Shown in pieces: positions 52,829 to 64,000 of a stretch of DNA of 64,000 bases. The stretch is from NCBI RefSeq assembly GCF_000182565.1, contig NW_015971537.1, positions 310,001 to 374,000 of the forward strand. The letters are read 5' to 3'. Each line of letters begins with the position of its first letter. Position 1 is the stretch's first letter. Source of the stretch: Spizellomyces punctatus DAOM BR117 (lineage: Eukaryota > Chytridiomycota > Chytridiomycetes > Spizellomycetales > Spizellomycetaceae). The translations under genes and the position numbers were made by a program. The notes beneath the pieces are model-generated. The model was not told the DNA's origin and did not search any database. It saw only the letters and a program-made list of their open reading frames with translations.

Positions 52829-53631
52829 TTGGAATATCGACTGTCAAATCAATGGGTATCTACGCAAGAGCGTTTTGTCATGTTTTGTCTTGCAAGGAAG
52901 GAAGAGCCCTGGACGACGGGATGACCTGAAGAGTCTACTCGACGTAACCTTACAGCTGCGCGATACAGTCACGTTTATCAAAGGCACAGTCACACTGAGC
53001 ATTCTGCATGTACGTTGGTCACTTGCCAATCGTCGCATGCCTTACCATAAAACCAGCCGCAGCATCATCACCCCATGCAGTGCTCTCTGCTCCCACCCTG
53101 TTCAACCAAGCAAATGTTCGACAAGCATCATCCTGTGGTAAATCAACGCCATGCCATGGTCGAACATTCTTGAACAGGCAGATTGAAATTTATTCGTCAC
53201 ATCAACTTGTCCGAAATGTCCGACCCACGTGCTTATGGTTTGTTCCGGAGTGACTGTAAAGACAACAATTGGAATGCATTCCAATGCCATGTACAAATCA
53301 CATGCGAAACACAGATATGCGAAATACGTCATCGTTACCTCTGATGGATACATTTCCATGGGCGCAGTTGAACCAATCGCCCCGTTTTCACAAGTTTTTT
53401 TGTCCCATCCTCCTATCCTTTTTAATTTCTCCTTTTTGAGAGTAATTAACCATGGATCCACCCAAATGACTCATCCTTCGTTGAAATCATTTTGGGATTT
53501 TCCCACGCGCGAGATTTTAAACCCTTTTGGTTGAAGGGGAGGAGGAAGGGCAGCAAGCTTCCGTTGTCTTTCGTTTTCAACTTTTTTCTACAAGGACCTT
53601 CCCTCGTTGCGAACCTTTTGAAAATCCTGCG
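52829..53631. other. Intergenic region
   Basis: About 800 bp upstream of the Ser-rich gene and of the HTH frame. Only short unrecognised frames, including a 119-codon minus-strand frame at 53102-53461 with no family match. No inverted repeats were seen by eye. Confidence 0.4.
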
Positions 53632-55286
53632 ATGCAGAACGTCCGGGTGCTTGCAGGTCGTCACAGAATGTCACGTCCTGCGGATCTCCCCTTGCCTCCC
53701 GGTCCGAGCAGGAGAAAGAAGCGGGACAGGTACTTGCACGCTATGCTTGCTGCTTCCAAATCATGAGAAAACCGTTGATTAAATCGAAATGTCTTGTGTG
53801 TGTTGCAAGCAGGCCAAAGACCACGGGGAAACAATCTCAGCAAAACGCATCGAATTCCACGTTGTCTCGTACTCCCTCAACACTAAGCCGCCGATCTGCT
53901 TATGATCACCTTCATCGTTCCTCCTTTGCCGACTTGTGTCAGTTCCTCCGCGACTTCCTTGCCTATCCACGTCCATCGCGGAAATCATCACGTCGAGTGA
54001 GGCGGAAAAGATCTACGGCGAATGGACAAGCTCCTCTTTCTCAGCAGGACACGACCGCTACTGCCTCGGTGGTGGTAGTGTCCTCTGTTCCTTCTCGAAA
54101 GGATTTAGTCGATGACCAATGCACAGTCGCACGTAAACCGTCTACCGAGAGTAGATCTCGGGGCGGCAAGTCACTGTCAATACGAGCGCCGAGCATCAGC
54201 CTCCGTCGAAAACGCCCAACGACGACGAGCATTGACAATGGGAGAAACGGCAGTTCAGTAGATTTATCGCTTTCAACAAGCAGTTTACCCGAACAGGCTC
54301 AGACTGCAACACTTGAAGAGCAGTTGCGGGACTTGGCACTGAATCAACGAGATTCCTTTTCTTCAGCGACTACATCAGCGCCTTCCACAACAGCAGGCAG
54401 CATGTTGCTGAGCGGGTTGACATTATACGATGAACAAGTCCATGAAGACGAAACCAATACTGTAGTGAGTTTACCTCTTTCCCCTCCGCCCAAACCTCTT
54501 CCACGCTCCGTCACCCGCATGCAGTCATCACCATCAATGTCGGCCCTTGCTCAAATGCCGCCACGTCCTCGTGACAATGATGCTCTACCGAGTGCCGGAA
54601 GCAGGATGTTTTCACTAGACAGAGAGAGCATAGACACCATGGTTCCGCGACGTAGCACAGCCAGCTGCTCAATGCCGGTTCGTCATGCTACACCTAAAAA
54701 GAATGTTGTGGAAACCATGCGAAACATTCGACGCAGCATATCATCCTTTTCTCTCTTTCGTGCGCGAAATCAGCAGGGACAGTCGCTTAAAGGCAATTCA
54801 ATGGATTGGGAGACTCTGGATGCGACTCCTCCAAAGCTCAGAACGGGAGAACCGCGAACGTCAATGGTCATTAATGACATTTCACGGGATACCGCGGTTG
54901 TACCAGGGTCTTCATATGCCCAGTGCCTAGCGTCTCTTGCTGACGAGGATGCATCGGACTCTGATATCAGCGTGCTAGTCATTGATGATAGAGAAAGCGA
55001 CGATGATGATAGCTCCTCAGTGATTATTCACCAGCCATCCGAGGGATTAATTCGAAAATCTATTTCGGAGCCTCGTATGCGTGGACCCTGTTGTAGTCAT
55101 CAGAAGCCCACCAAGGATTCATCTTGGTCCTACGTGCAAGAATCTACGGACATGTCCTTTGATCGCAAGGGACACACATACTATTGCGGTGCGTGTGATG
55201 GTGCGCATAGTAAAGACAAGGACGTGCTTCCAAGGCCGCCACCCTGGAGAGTTCTTTGGAAGAGGCTCAATCGTGTAAATGAATGA
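53632..55286 (+). CDS. Ser-rich protein of unknown function
   Basis: Not recognised. Two exons (53632-53729, 53813-55286) join to 523 residues. The first exon is basic (GPSRRKKRDR). The long second exon is Ser/Thr/Arg-rich and looks disordered, with runs such as TLSRTPSTLSRRS, and an acidic patch DDRESDDDDSS. Near the C-terminus are two Cys clusters, CCSH and CGAC, about 40 residues apart, in RMRGPCCSHQKPTKD and HTYYCGACDGAH. They could bind a metal, but this is speculation. The last residues are Pro/Trp-rich and basic. The ATG at 53632 was chosen because the joined frame is continuous and the donor/acceptor pair is canonical. Likely a fungal lineage-specific regulatory or scaffold protein. 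Confidence 0.65.
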
Positions 55287-55434
55287 ATATTCTTACTAAC
55301 TAGTGTTAGATATTGTAGATCTAGATTAAAATCACAGTGTGTATGTACATAGAAGTTTGCACCTAAATAAATGGTGCTAGGTATCTTATATGCTTTTTCA
55401 TGTGGAGGTTGACCGTTGACGGTGGTTGGATGAA

Positions 55435-56475
55435 TCATTGAGCGTCCACAAGGACCACCGAGAGCGCACCTATGGACAATAGGAATGGCAAGAAGCGTCC
55501 ACGAAGTATGAAGCCGACATTTTGTTGTTGGGTTACAGGTGGACTCCACCCGTCGCCGGCAGAAGCTGAGCAGTTGCGAGCCTTTGGATCTGTCGATGTC
55601 ACTCGCATGACACTATCTGGGACGTACCCGCTCCCGCCCTGTCGTGTGCCAGCACTTTTTGGAGCGACAAGGTTCCCTTGTGAGGATGCTGAAATGGAAA
55701 TTCCAGTCTGCATGTGAAAGGATCAAAGCATTAGCCTTGCACTAGCAAGAGGAATATCTATAACTCCCACCTGTATGACACTCGAGCCATCTACAAAATC
55801 CACCTTGACATCCATCAGTTCTCCATCAATGTTCAGTCCCACTCCAACCCATCCGTTGGCTGCATTTCGCTGGAGGGCCTTGAACGAGTCCACAGTCCGC
55901 ACTGACAATCCTACGACGGGCAAGATGGGTTTCTCGACTCTAATCTCCAACCAATCCACCGTGCTTCCTTCAGTCACGAGGTACCGCATGTCGTTCAAGG
56001 AGGTTGCAGGACACGGCACGATTTGCCACGATATTTGGACTTTTCCAACATTTGGATCCGCGATCTGAGCAAATGTATCGGGGGATACATCTAAATCTCC
56101 TCTTGAGCAGCCTGGGCATTTATCTGTCATGCGAGCTGTGACGGTTGCGCCTGTCGGCCCTGTGATCTTTTAATAACAGTTGTTTTTAAAAAATGATCGT
56201 AGTTGTTAACTTTTTCCGCTGGAATGCCACACCTCGACGCAAGCCCCACACAATTCGCTCCCCATGTACTGCTCATGATTGACTGCAACAATATATCGCT
56301 GTGATTCTTCTTTAGGTGGTTCTATGGGGTATTGCAGGCCAGCTGCATCGAATCCGCACGCTCCCTGTCCGATCCACGGCGTGTAATGGGTCATGCATCC
56401 ATATTGGGCCTGTGTTGCGGAAACGATGCAAGGTAGTGATAGAATGAAAAAGATGAGGTTCTTGGACAAGGACAT
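55435..56475 (-). CDS. Secreted expansin-like protein, possibly GPI-anchored
   Basis: Expansin/loosenin-like protein with a double-psi beta-barrel. Three exons (56475-56233, 56166-55771, 55707-55435) give 303 residues. An N-terminal signal peptide (LIFFILSLPCIVSATQA) precedes the barrel: YGCMTHYTPWIGQGACGF, SELCGACVEI, TDKCPGCSRGDLDVSP. The catalytic-type Asp is in GDLDVSP and the fold ends IADPNVGKVQISWQIVPC. A second beta-sandwich-like domain follows (WLEIRVEKPILPVVGLSVR). The extreme C-terminus is a hydrophobic segment (LPFLLSIGALSVVLVDAQ) after a Ser/Asn-containing spacer, which fits a GPI attachment signal. Its gene is divergent from GCN1. Likely acts on cell-wall polysaccharide, its own or a host's or substrate's; no catalysis is proven for the family. 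Confidence 0.85.
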
Positions 56476-57161
56476 GAGTGATTAAGGATGAGTAGGATTG
56501 ACATGTCCTTTGTTGATCGTTGTCTTTTTGCACAGCAGCCCTTTGGACTTTAGTCAAAAAAGTTTTATAAATTTTGATGTCCCCAAAAGCCCATTTAGAA
56601 AAGCAACGCGGCTTTTGCGGACATGTTTGGCCGAGGATGCTTTTTAAACATTCTTGTTATTTGGAAATATCATCACAATGCATAACGTATTTGATTGACA
56701 AAGACTTTTCATCGTCGTCGTTGCAGGTTGTCATAAAGGGGACTTAATCCGATAATCATTCCGCCCATGACAAGGAACTTTTATGGCATGGAATCGCAAT
56801 GATACAGCAACGAGCCCCTCAGTCTGTCTGGAACTTGGACCTCTTAATATTTGAAATCTTGATATGTGATGACAACAAGAATGCTTTACCTACACTCTAC
56901 GCCCAAATGTTGGAATTGAGGTCGTCCTTGGCTTTTGGACATCCAATAGCAACTTTGCCGAATTATGCTTACGTAACACAGTGCTAAACCACTGCAAGTT
57001 GCCATGACAATAGTGGGTAAGTCCAAGAGCGAAACTTGGCCGATCGTACAGAGCTTCACAGCTACCTGCTGGCAAAAAGTTCAGCAAAGGGAGACCTACG
57101 GCTTGCTTTCTTTTGAACTCGCTGCCTCCATTCCCCAGTTGCTCATTGAACTGCGAGGTGG
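56476..57161. promoter_or_regulatory. Divergent promoter expansin-like / GCN1
   Basis: A 686-bp shared upstream region. It includes several short upstream ATG frames before the GCN1 start, for example near 57003, which could be upstream ORFs if within the leader. The transcription start is unknown. Confidence 0.4.
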
Positions 57162-60100
57162 ATGAATATGGGCAACCCGGCCGACATTCCTGACTATGTC
57201 GATATCGTGGGTGACGAAGACGAGGACCATGCACCGACAATGTTGACGGCTGCACAACTCGAGTTACCTTGGGAAGAGTTTGTTCCACATGTTTTTATTC
57301 CGGGCGTTGGCGCATCTAGTACGCGCAGGAGGGTATCTGTTCTTAAAGGACTCGCAAAGAAGATCAGTTCCGAGGGTGGGTTCGTTCTTGGCTGGTGTGC
57401 GGTATATTGTTAGATACCAACACCTTATCTTCCAATAGACTTTGCGGATGCACTCCTCCCTGCTATTGTACAGCACCTCCTCTTGACGGTGCCTCGGTTT
57501 GAGGACACGGCCTCGCGGAAAGCTGTTTACGCTGTTCTACAGGCCTTGTTTGAAAAGGCTCAGGCCAAAACTGGTCAGCCGCTAGATGCGCCGTTCATGA
57601 AAGGAACAGCAAAACTGTTGGAGAGAGAGTTGAAGGGCAACATGTGAGTTTTTATAAACTCATGATAGTGAAGGCAAGATCGCGTTTGACGTTCAATGTT
57701 TCGTTACAGCTCGACGATGGCCCCCTCGATACTGTACAATTACGCATCTTGGACTGCCCGCCTTATCCGATTCTTATTGTCATCGTCCTCAGCTTCCAAG
57801 CCAGATCTGTCGACCTATAGCGCGTCATATGTGTGGAAAACTTTGCTTGGGCTCCATGTGACATTACTTGATGCATCTGCGACTTCGGATGGATGCCGTA
57901 GCAAAGTCATGTTTGGCAGGACTGTTATTGCTACAGAAAAGGCTGTGCGGAGTGCTGGAGCGGAGGGTATCGATCTGATATTAGGAACGTTGTTAACGCC
58001 GTCGGTGGTGGATGGCAAGGAGGGCACAAAAGGTTGTGTGCTCCTTGGACATTGTCTAAAGGTTGCGATAGAGAGCAACTATTTGGATGTCGTCGATAAA
58101 TACAAGGTTGGTATACACTTGGTCCACTTTCAACTTAAGGAAACCTGACTTCTTACTGTTTTGCAGAGCGCCGTCATTACCTTCTACACCAAAGCTATCC
58201 TACCCTCCCGAGCAGCTGTCCCTGTACCGTATCTCACCAGCCTGTCTACATTCTTCCAGCACTACATCACACCGGACGTTTTTCAAGAGATCGTTGCGGC
58301 CGGTGAGCGCTTATTGCTCCGGTCTCCGGAAGTTGTTATTCGAGTTCTTGATCACACTGTCCGCCACGTGCAATTTGACCTCAGTAGTATTTTCCGCGCA
58401 AAGTTTGCTGATACGTTGCTCAACAACATGAAATCGACGAATGAGGTTGTTCGCTTTGATGCAGCGAATTTCTTCCAGACGCTCTGTTCCAAGAGTGCCG
58501 ACGAAGGAGAGCTTGCGAAGGTTGTAGATGTTGCTATAAAGGCTTTTGGGAGCAAGGCACCTTCTGCTGAACAGAGACAAATGTATTATACCGCATTATC
58601 CCAAATACCAACACTCCCTGCAGTTTCTCGGAAATTGATCGAGAGTGCACCTACCCTCTCCACTAAAGAGTCAAACGAGACTTCCTTACACGTGTTATTC
58701 CAAGCCTTAGCCCCGCATGTTCATGGATATTTAACATCACCGTCGCCCGATGCAAAGGTCGTCACCTCCCTCCTGCAGTATCTAACATCTGGAGTCAGCG
58801 ACGCGAAAAGTGGAACGCGGCGAGCATTTTTGGGATTATTGGCAAATGCTGTCAAGGGTGGTGCTCTAGTGGCGGTGCATGATGGGCTTTCGAAACTTGT
58901 TGATGCTGTCATCAAGATTGTTGGGAAAGTGCAGGCGGCTGGAGTAGCGTTGCTGGATCCGAAGAAGGAGACTCCCGCGCTCGTCGAAGGATACTATGGC
59001 GTGGGATGGCTACAAGAGGTGGTTCAATGGGAACGTGGGCAAAAGAAAGTTGTCGTTGGTGAGTGATGCGATGGATTGGCTGTAACAAATAGCGCGATTT
59101 GCCGATTCACCATGGGTTACAACTTTTTCTATCTAGGAGCTGATTTGGAGAAAACGTCCTTCTTCGCCAATCTCCTTACTTCCCCACCGCAAAAATCATT
59201 CTTACTAAACGACAAGTTTTACACTAAGCTGCTACCAACAGTCGATGAGCAGCGACAGTTTATGCGCGTTGTTATTGCAATCGTTGAGAACGACGAATGG
59301 TTCAATATGGCAGGCGCATCGGATAGTACGAAAAACCAGCTCTCCTTGGCAGCAGCTCTTACATGGGGGTTGGTCCAGTCTGCTCACCATCAAATCCGTC
59401 GGGAAACGTATGCGGCCGTGTCGCGGATGGTAAAGACAAACAACGTCGGGCTATTGCAGCGTTTGGTGAGATTAGTACGACTCGGCCTTGGCAATGTTAT
59501 TGCTGTTACGGGAGTCAAGGCACGGGATCCTCTCGGATGGAACGACAAACTTTCAAGAAGTTCTGAAAAGTTTGGGCATCGGGCTTTTGGTGCGCTTTGT
59601 GCAGTCTTGCCATCCGCCTCAGAAGAGGAAGACCATACTGTCGAATGGCGTCAGGCCGTGGAGAAGAGTCTAATGGACCTTGCTGTTTTGACTTGTCATT
59701 CGTCAATTACTGAGGTTATGGGGGAGGATATCTGGATCCGACTGTGTTTCCGCGCCGCTTTGGGACCTCACATCGTGGACGAATATGGCGGGATATACAT
59801 CAAGAAATGGTTGACCCAGGACCAATGTGATGATGTGGGCGAAGGAGGACTCGGAGAACTCGTCCCCGACACTATTCGACAGGCGACATTGTCCGCATTG
59901 GTTCTTTTCACTGACGTTGCAACGGAAGCCGTTGTTCGGGAAGCGATTCCGTGGTGCTTGGCGATTATGGATAATGACGATGTCAAACAGGTGACTCCGA
60001 CAGATGTAGACATATGGGCAACACCAGAGGGCACGCTCTTCCATGATCCGACAGCGAAAAAGGGCGCGGGACGAGCGGAAGATCGACCGAGAACAGCTGA

Positions 60101-63100
60101 AGAGAAATGGGAGCGGGAGCTGAGAAAAGAGCTGGAAAAGAAAGGGAAAGGGGGTGCGAAATCAGAAAAGCTGAGTAAGGCCGATCGTGAACTCCAGCAA
60201 CAGCAATTGGAGAAGGAGAGCCAAATCCGTCGGCGCGTTGGGATCATTCGTCGCAAGGTTTTGACCGGCCTGGACGTGCTTGATGCTGTAATCGACGGAG
60301 TGAGGAAAAGTGTCGGCGAAGAAGCACGAGAAGCGTTTGGCCAGTCGGTTGGCGATGTGGTACGTGTGCTTTTGGGTGAAGTGATCACGAGAGAGTTGGT
60401 TGTAGCCGGGAAGACATCAAATGGATCACTAGGCCCAGTATTAGCGGGGAAAAGGGCTATCGATACCTTTGCCAACTTGGGAGTTGTGGTGGGTAACAGA
60501 CTGGATGGATTGGTGGAGCCACCAACTCTTGCCATGGCAATCTTGAGAGCCATAGGAGTCATTGAAGGGAATGAAGGTGTAGAGCAGAGATTCTGCAAGC
60601 GGAGTGTTGCAGGTAACCTTGCGTGATGCGTGAGTGCTGTAAGACCAATTAGTTAACCGTTGGATTCGCACAGACTTTGCAGCCAATGTGCTGGGCAGCT
60701 TGAAGGAGCTTTACTCTGTTTCAGATCTTTTCGAGCCACCAACATTTGCCTACCTCTTTCCACTTCTCCGTGCGATCGTTCTCCGCCAAGGCCGAATCGG
60801 AACTTTGAACGAGCGAGCCGTCACTGACTTGGTCATGACCGCCTCTGATGTCCTTTTAGCCCATTGTGGTCTCGCGTCTACACCCGTTGTTCCTCGTCGT
60901 GAAATGCTGAGGTGCTTGTTAGAAATGCTGGGACGATACCCCCGGTTGCGCGGTGCCGGGCGGGAAGGCCTTTTGACTTTGGCTTTTGCGGTCGGTGCTG
61001 GTGACCATGATGAGGACGCCGACGAGAATGGTGAAACAACGAATGGTGATTCGGCTCAAACTGATGTGGAAGCTGTTGTTCGGGAACTTCTTGATGGTCT
61101 TTTGAGCTCAGAGGAAGCTGTACGCGAGAGTTGTCTTATGGCTCTATCGCATCTTCCAGTTCCTAGCGGCATTTCGGATCTGTTTGATGTCAGAGTATGG
61201 GTGGCCAAGTTTGATGAAATTGAGGACATCAGGAAACATGCGGACGCGCTGTGGGATGAATGGAATGGTGATTCGACCATTGAGTTTGAGGGTGTTCCGA
61301 GGCTGGTCGAGCTGGCTGGTGAGCCCCATGTTTTGTTCGTATCATAAGTCGATCATGTCTTTTAAAGTCCTGCAATAGTGTACAAGGTTGAAGCAGTACG
61401 CACAAGTGCCGGTCGCGCGCTATCGGGTGCCTTGAAAGAATACCCAGACGCAGTTACAGCAACGTTGGAGGATCTTTATCGCACTTATACGGAAAAGGTA
61501 AACACGTGCTCGTACTGACACGCAAGTGGGTTGTGAGATGCTGACAGAAAACCTTGCATTTTTCATAGGTTGCAATTCCCGAACCTGAATATGACGATTA
61601 CGGGATGGTAATACCAGAGTCGCTGAACAAACCTGATGAATGGGAGGCTCGAGCTGGCGTCGCTTATGCGTTGCAATCATGCGTTCCTGTCATCACGGAT
61701 CTGGAGCCCATTCAAAAGCTGTTCCATTTCTTGATTGAAGGCGAGGCTCTGGGGGACCGAAACGAAAGAGTGCAGCGGCTGATGCTGGACGCGGGGTTAG
61801 CGGCGGCGAATGCTGGCGGTAAAACCCATGTACGAGAGTTATTGGAGGTCATCGACAGTTATCTTTCGAAGCCCGCTATGGCGTCGGAAACGCACGATCG
61901 GATCCGAGAATCGTGTGTCATTCTTTTGGGCACATTAGCACAGCACTTGGAACCGACAGATCCATTGATTCCCGAGGTGATTGCCAAGTTAATGGACACT
62001 CTCAAAACGCCATCAGAGACTGTGCAAGTCGCGGTGTCGGAATGTTTACCTGCTCTCGTCAAAGTCAACAAGCAGGGCGCCCAAAAGCTGGTCGAGCAGT
62101 TATTACATCAACTATATACGTCGCAAAAGTACGGTGAACGACGAGGTGCAGCTTATGGTCTGGCGGGAGTTGTCAAAGGATGTGGAATATCATCTTTGAA
62201 AGATTACCAAATAATGTCAAGCTTGAAGGAGGCTGTGGAAGACAAGAAACGGGTCGAGAAGAGAGAGGGGGCACTTTTCGCCTTTGAGACGCTTTCGCAA
62301 ACCCTCGGGCGATTGTTCGAGCCGTACGTCATTCAGATCTTGCCGTTGTTGCTTGTTTGTTTCGGTGATAATAGCCGCGAGGTTCGGGAAGCGACTGAGG
62401 ACGCATGTCGTGTCATCATGTCAAAACTCTCAGCACATTGTGTCAAACTGGTTTTGCCCAGTCTTTTGAATGGACTGGAGGATAAGAATTGGCGGACAAA
62501 GACTGGAAGTATTGATGTGCTTGCCAGCATGGCCTTCTTGGCACCGAAGCAGCTCAGCGTAAGTCTGCCAACTGTGGTCCCCAGGCTTTGCGATGTCCTG
62601 GCGGATTCACATGCCAAGGTTCAAGAATCTGCAAAACAAGCTTTGAACCAATTCGGAAATGTGATCAAAAATCCTGAGATTCAAGCCCTCGTCCCTGTGC
62701 TGCTGGCGGCTCTTGTTGATCCAAACGGCAAGACCAGCGCAGCCTTATCAGCACTGCTAGATACGGCGTTTGTGCACTATATTGATGCACCTTCTCTAGC
62801 GCTGTTGGTGCCTATTTTGCATCGTGGTCTGAAAGAACGCGGCACCGATATCAAGAAGAAGGCGGCGCAGATCATGGGTAACATGGCGAGTTTGACTGAT
62901 CCCAAAGATCTGGTTCCCTATTTGCCGACACTGATGCCAGGATTGAAGGAGGTATTGGTCGATCCTGTGCCAGAGGCGCGCGCAACGGCGGCAAAGGCAT
63001 TCGGAAACATGGTCGCAAAGCTCGGGGAGGACAATTTCCCTGGGTTGGTGGGCGAACTTCTTGACACCTTGAAGAGCGATACTAGTGGGGTAGACCGTAG

Positions 63101-64000
63101 CGGTGCTGCACAAGGGCTTAGTGAAGTCATTTCTGGGCTTGGTCTGGAGAGGCTGGAAGGTCTTCTACCAGAGGTTGTTGCCAATGCGGACAGTCCAAAG
63201 GCGTACGTTAGGGAAGGATTCATGACACTGCTAGTCTACTTACCTGCCACACATGGCGAAAAGTTCCAGCCATATCTGGGTACTATTATTCCATCGGTGT
63301 TGCGGGGGTTGGCTGATGAAAGCGAACCTGTGCGAGATGCCTCTATGAAAACCGGTCAGATGATTGTTCGGAACTATGCTACAAGGGCCGTGGATCTTCT
63401 TCTTCCTGAGCTTGAGCGAGGCTTGTTTGACGAAAATTGGCGCATAAGGCAAAGTTCCGTTCAGCTTATGGGTGACCTCTTGTACCGTATTGCGGGTGTA
63501 TCTGGCAAGGTTGAGCTGGAGACGCCAGAAGATGAAGGTCTTGGTACGGAACATGGACGACAAGCTCTTGTCCACGCTTTGGGCAAGGAACGATTCGACA
63601 AGGTCCTTGCCAGTTTGTATGTTGCACGTGCGGATGCAAGTGCCATCGTCCGACAAGCATCTTTGCACGTCTGGAAGAGCATCGTGTCTAACACGCCCCG
63701 TACGCTCAAGGAGATCCTACCAATCATGATGGACATTCTTGTAGCGAGTCTCGCGAGTGAGAATGTAGACAAACGTGGATCTGCTGCACGGTGCCTGGGA
63801 GACCTTGTTCGCAAGTTGGGTGAGAGCATTCTGAGCGAGTTGCTCCCGATTTTGGAGAAAGGTTTGGATTCAGACCGTGAAGAAATTCGGCAAGGTGTCT
63901 GTGTTGCTATGACGGAGATCATGGCGTCTGCTGGAAAGACCCAGGTCGTGGAATTCGTTGGCGATTGTGTGGGACTGGTCAGGAAGGCGTTGGTGGACGA
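57162..64000 (+). CDS. GCN1: GCN1, activator of the eIF2-alpha kinase Gcn2 (3' truncated)
   Basis: Gcn1 is the giant HEAT-repeat protein that binds colliding or stalled ribosomes and relays uncharged-tRNA signals to Gcn2, triggering the general amino-acid control response. Eight exons in the window: 57162-57375, 57439-57643, 57710-58106, 58167-59058, 59137-60612, 60674-61318, 61379-61497, then 61569 to the edge. They give about 2126 residues; the family is about 2600-2700, so the C-terminal RWD-binding segment lies outside. HEAT repeats run throughout. The eEF3-like section shows RRGAAYGLAGVVKGCGI, REGALFAFETLSQTLGRLFE, VVPRLCDVLADSHAKVQ and DWRTK-like LEDKNWRTKTGSIDVL. A charged coiled coil (EEKWERELRKELEKKGKG) sits near 60100-60200, as in other Gcn1 proteins. 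Truncated only by the window edge. Confidence 0.95.

Noticed and set aside
53102-53461. 119-codon minus-strand frame as a transposase remnant
   Set aside because: Lies near the HTH frame but shows no DDE motif or similarity to Tc1-type catalytic domains.
59768-60598. 276-codon open frame on the minus strand
   Set aside because: It is the antisense shadow of a conserved GCN1 exon, with Ser/Pro-rich composition typical of such shadows.

Overview
The window is nuclear DNA from a fungus, most likely an early-diverging zoosporic lineage (chytrid-like); this is an inference from gene content, not a species call. Genes are dense, on both strands, and cut by many short introns (about 45-110 bp, mostly GT-AG). 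Fungal markers include a monofunctional saccharopine dehydrogenase (LYS1, alpha-aminoadipate lysine pathway), a PacC/Rim101 zinc-finger factor and a Sho1 osmosensor. Features uncommon in Dikarya include an HCN/CNG-type channel, a TBC1D5-like RabGAP and a GCKIII-like kinase fused to other domains. No rRNA, tRNA or CRISPR was found. One 100-N assembly gap cuts the SHO1 gene.

Layout. 1-2081: no gene recognised. 2082-3873 NOB1 (+). 4055-5577 LYS1 (-), head-to-head with a TBC1D5-like RabGAP (5847-8916, +). 9247-11441 PacC/RIM101 (-), divergent from a synaptojanin (11942-16498, +). 16614-19442 GAA1 (-). 19638-21791 cyclic-nucleotide-gated-like channel (+). 22368-22887 GFA/CENP-V-fold protein (+). 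23015-24205 SHO1 (-). 25517-26455 RPS2 (-), divergent from a conserved acidic protein (27080-27830, +). 28117-30445 phosphoglucomutase (+). 30747-34798 NAA25 (-), divergent from UBXN7 (35099-37178, +). 37713-38029 NDUFAF8-like CX9C protein (-), divergent from PRP28 (38225-41112, +). 41259-41978 EMC5 (-). 43667-46337 PNGase with a lectin tail (+). 46516-51349 EF-hand/STE20 kinase/RhoGEF fusion (+). 51529-52092 VOC protein (+). 52514-52828 Tc1-type HTH ORF (-). 53632-55286 Ser-rich protein (+). 55435-56475 expansin-like protein (-). 57162 to the right edge: GCN1 (+, 3' truncated).

The genes are mostly unlinked housekeeping functions: ribosome biogenesis and translation control (NOB1, RPS2, GCN1), splicing (PRP28), ER and protein quality control (GAA1, EMC5, PNG1, UBXN7), N-terminal acetylation (NAA25), and environmental sensing (PacC, Sho1, channel, kinase-RhoGEF). 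There is no operon-like cluster.

The most unusual items are a 1130-residue predicted protein joining an EF-hand, a STE20-type kinase, a DH RhoGEF and a PH domain; a PNGase core carrying an L-type-lectin-like C-terminus; and a channel whose pore lacks GYG. Exon joins were inferred by hand from splice signals, frame continuity and family knowledge. For most genes the exon lengths sum to whole codons. The GAA1, NAA25 and SHO1 models are less complete.
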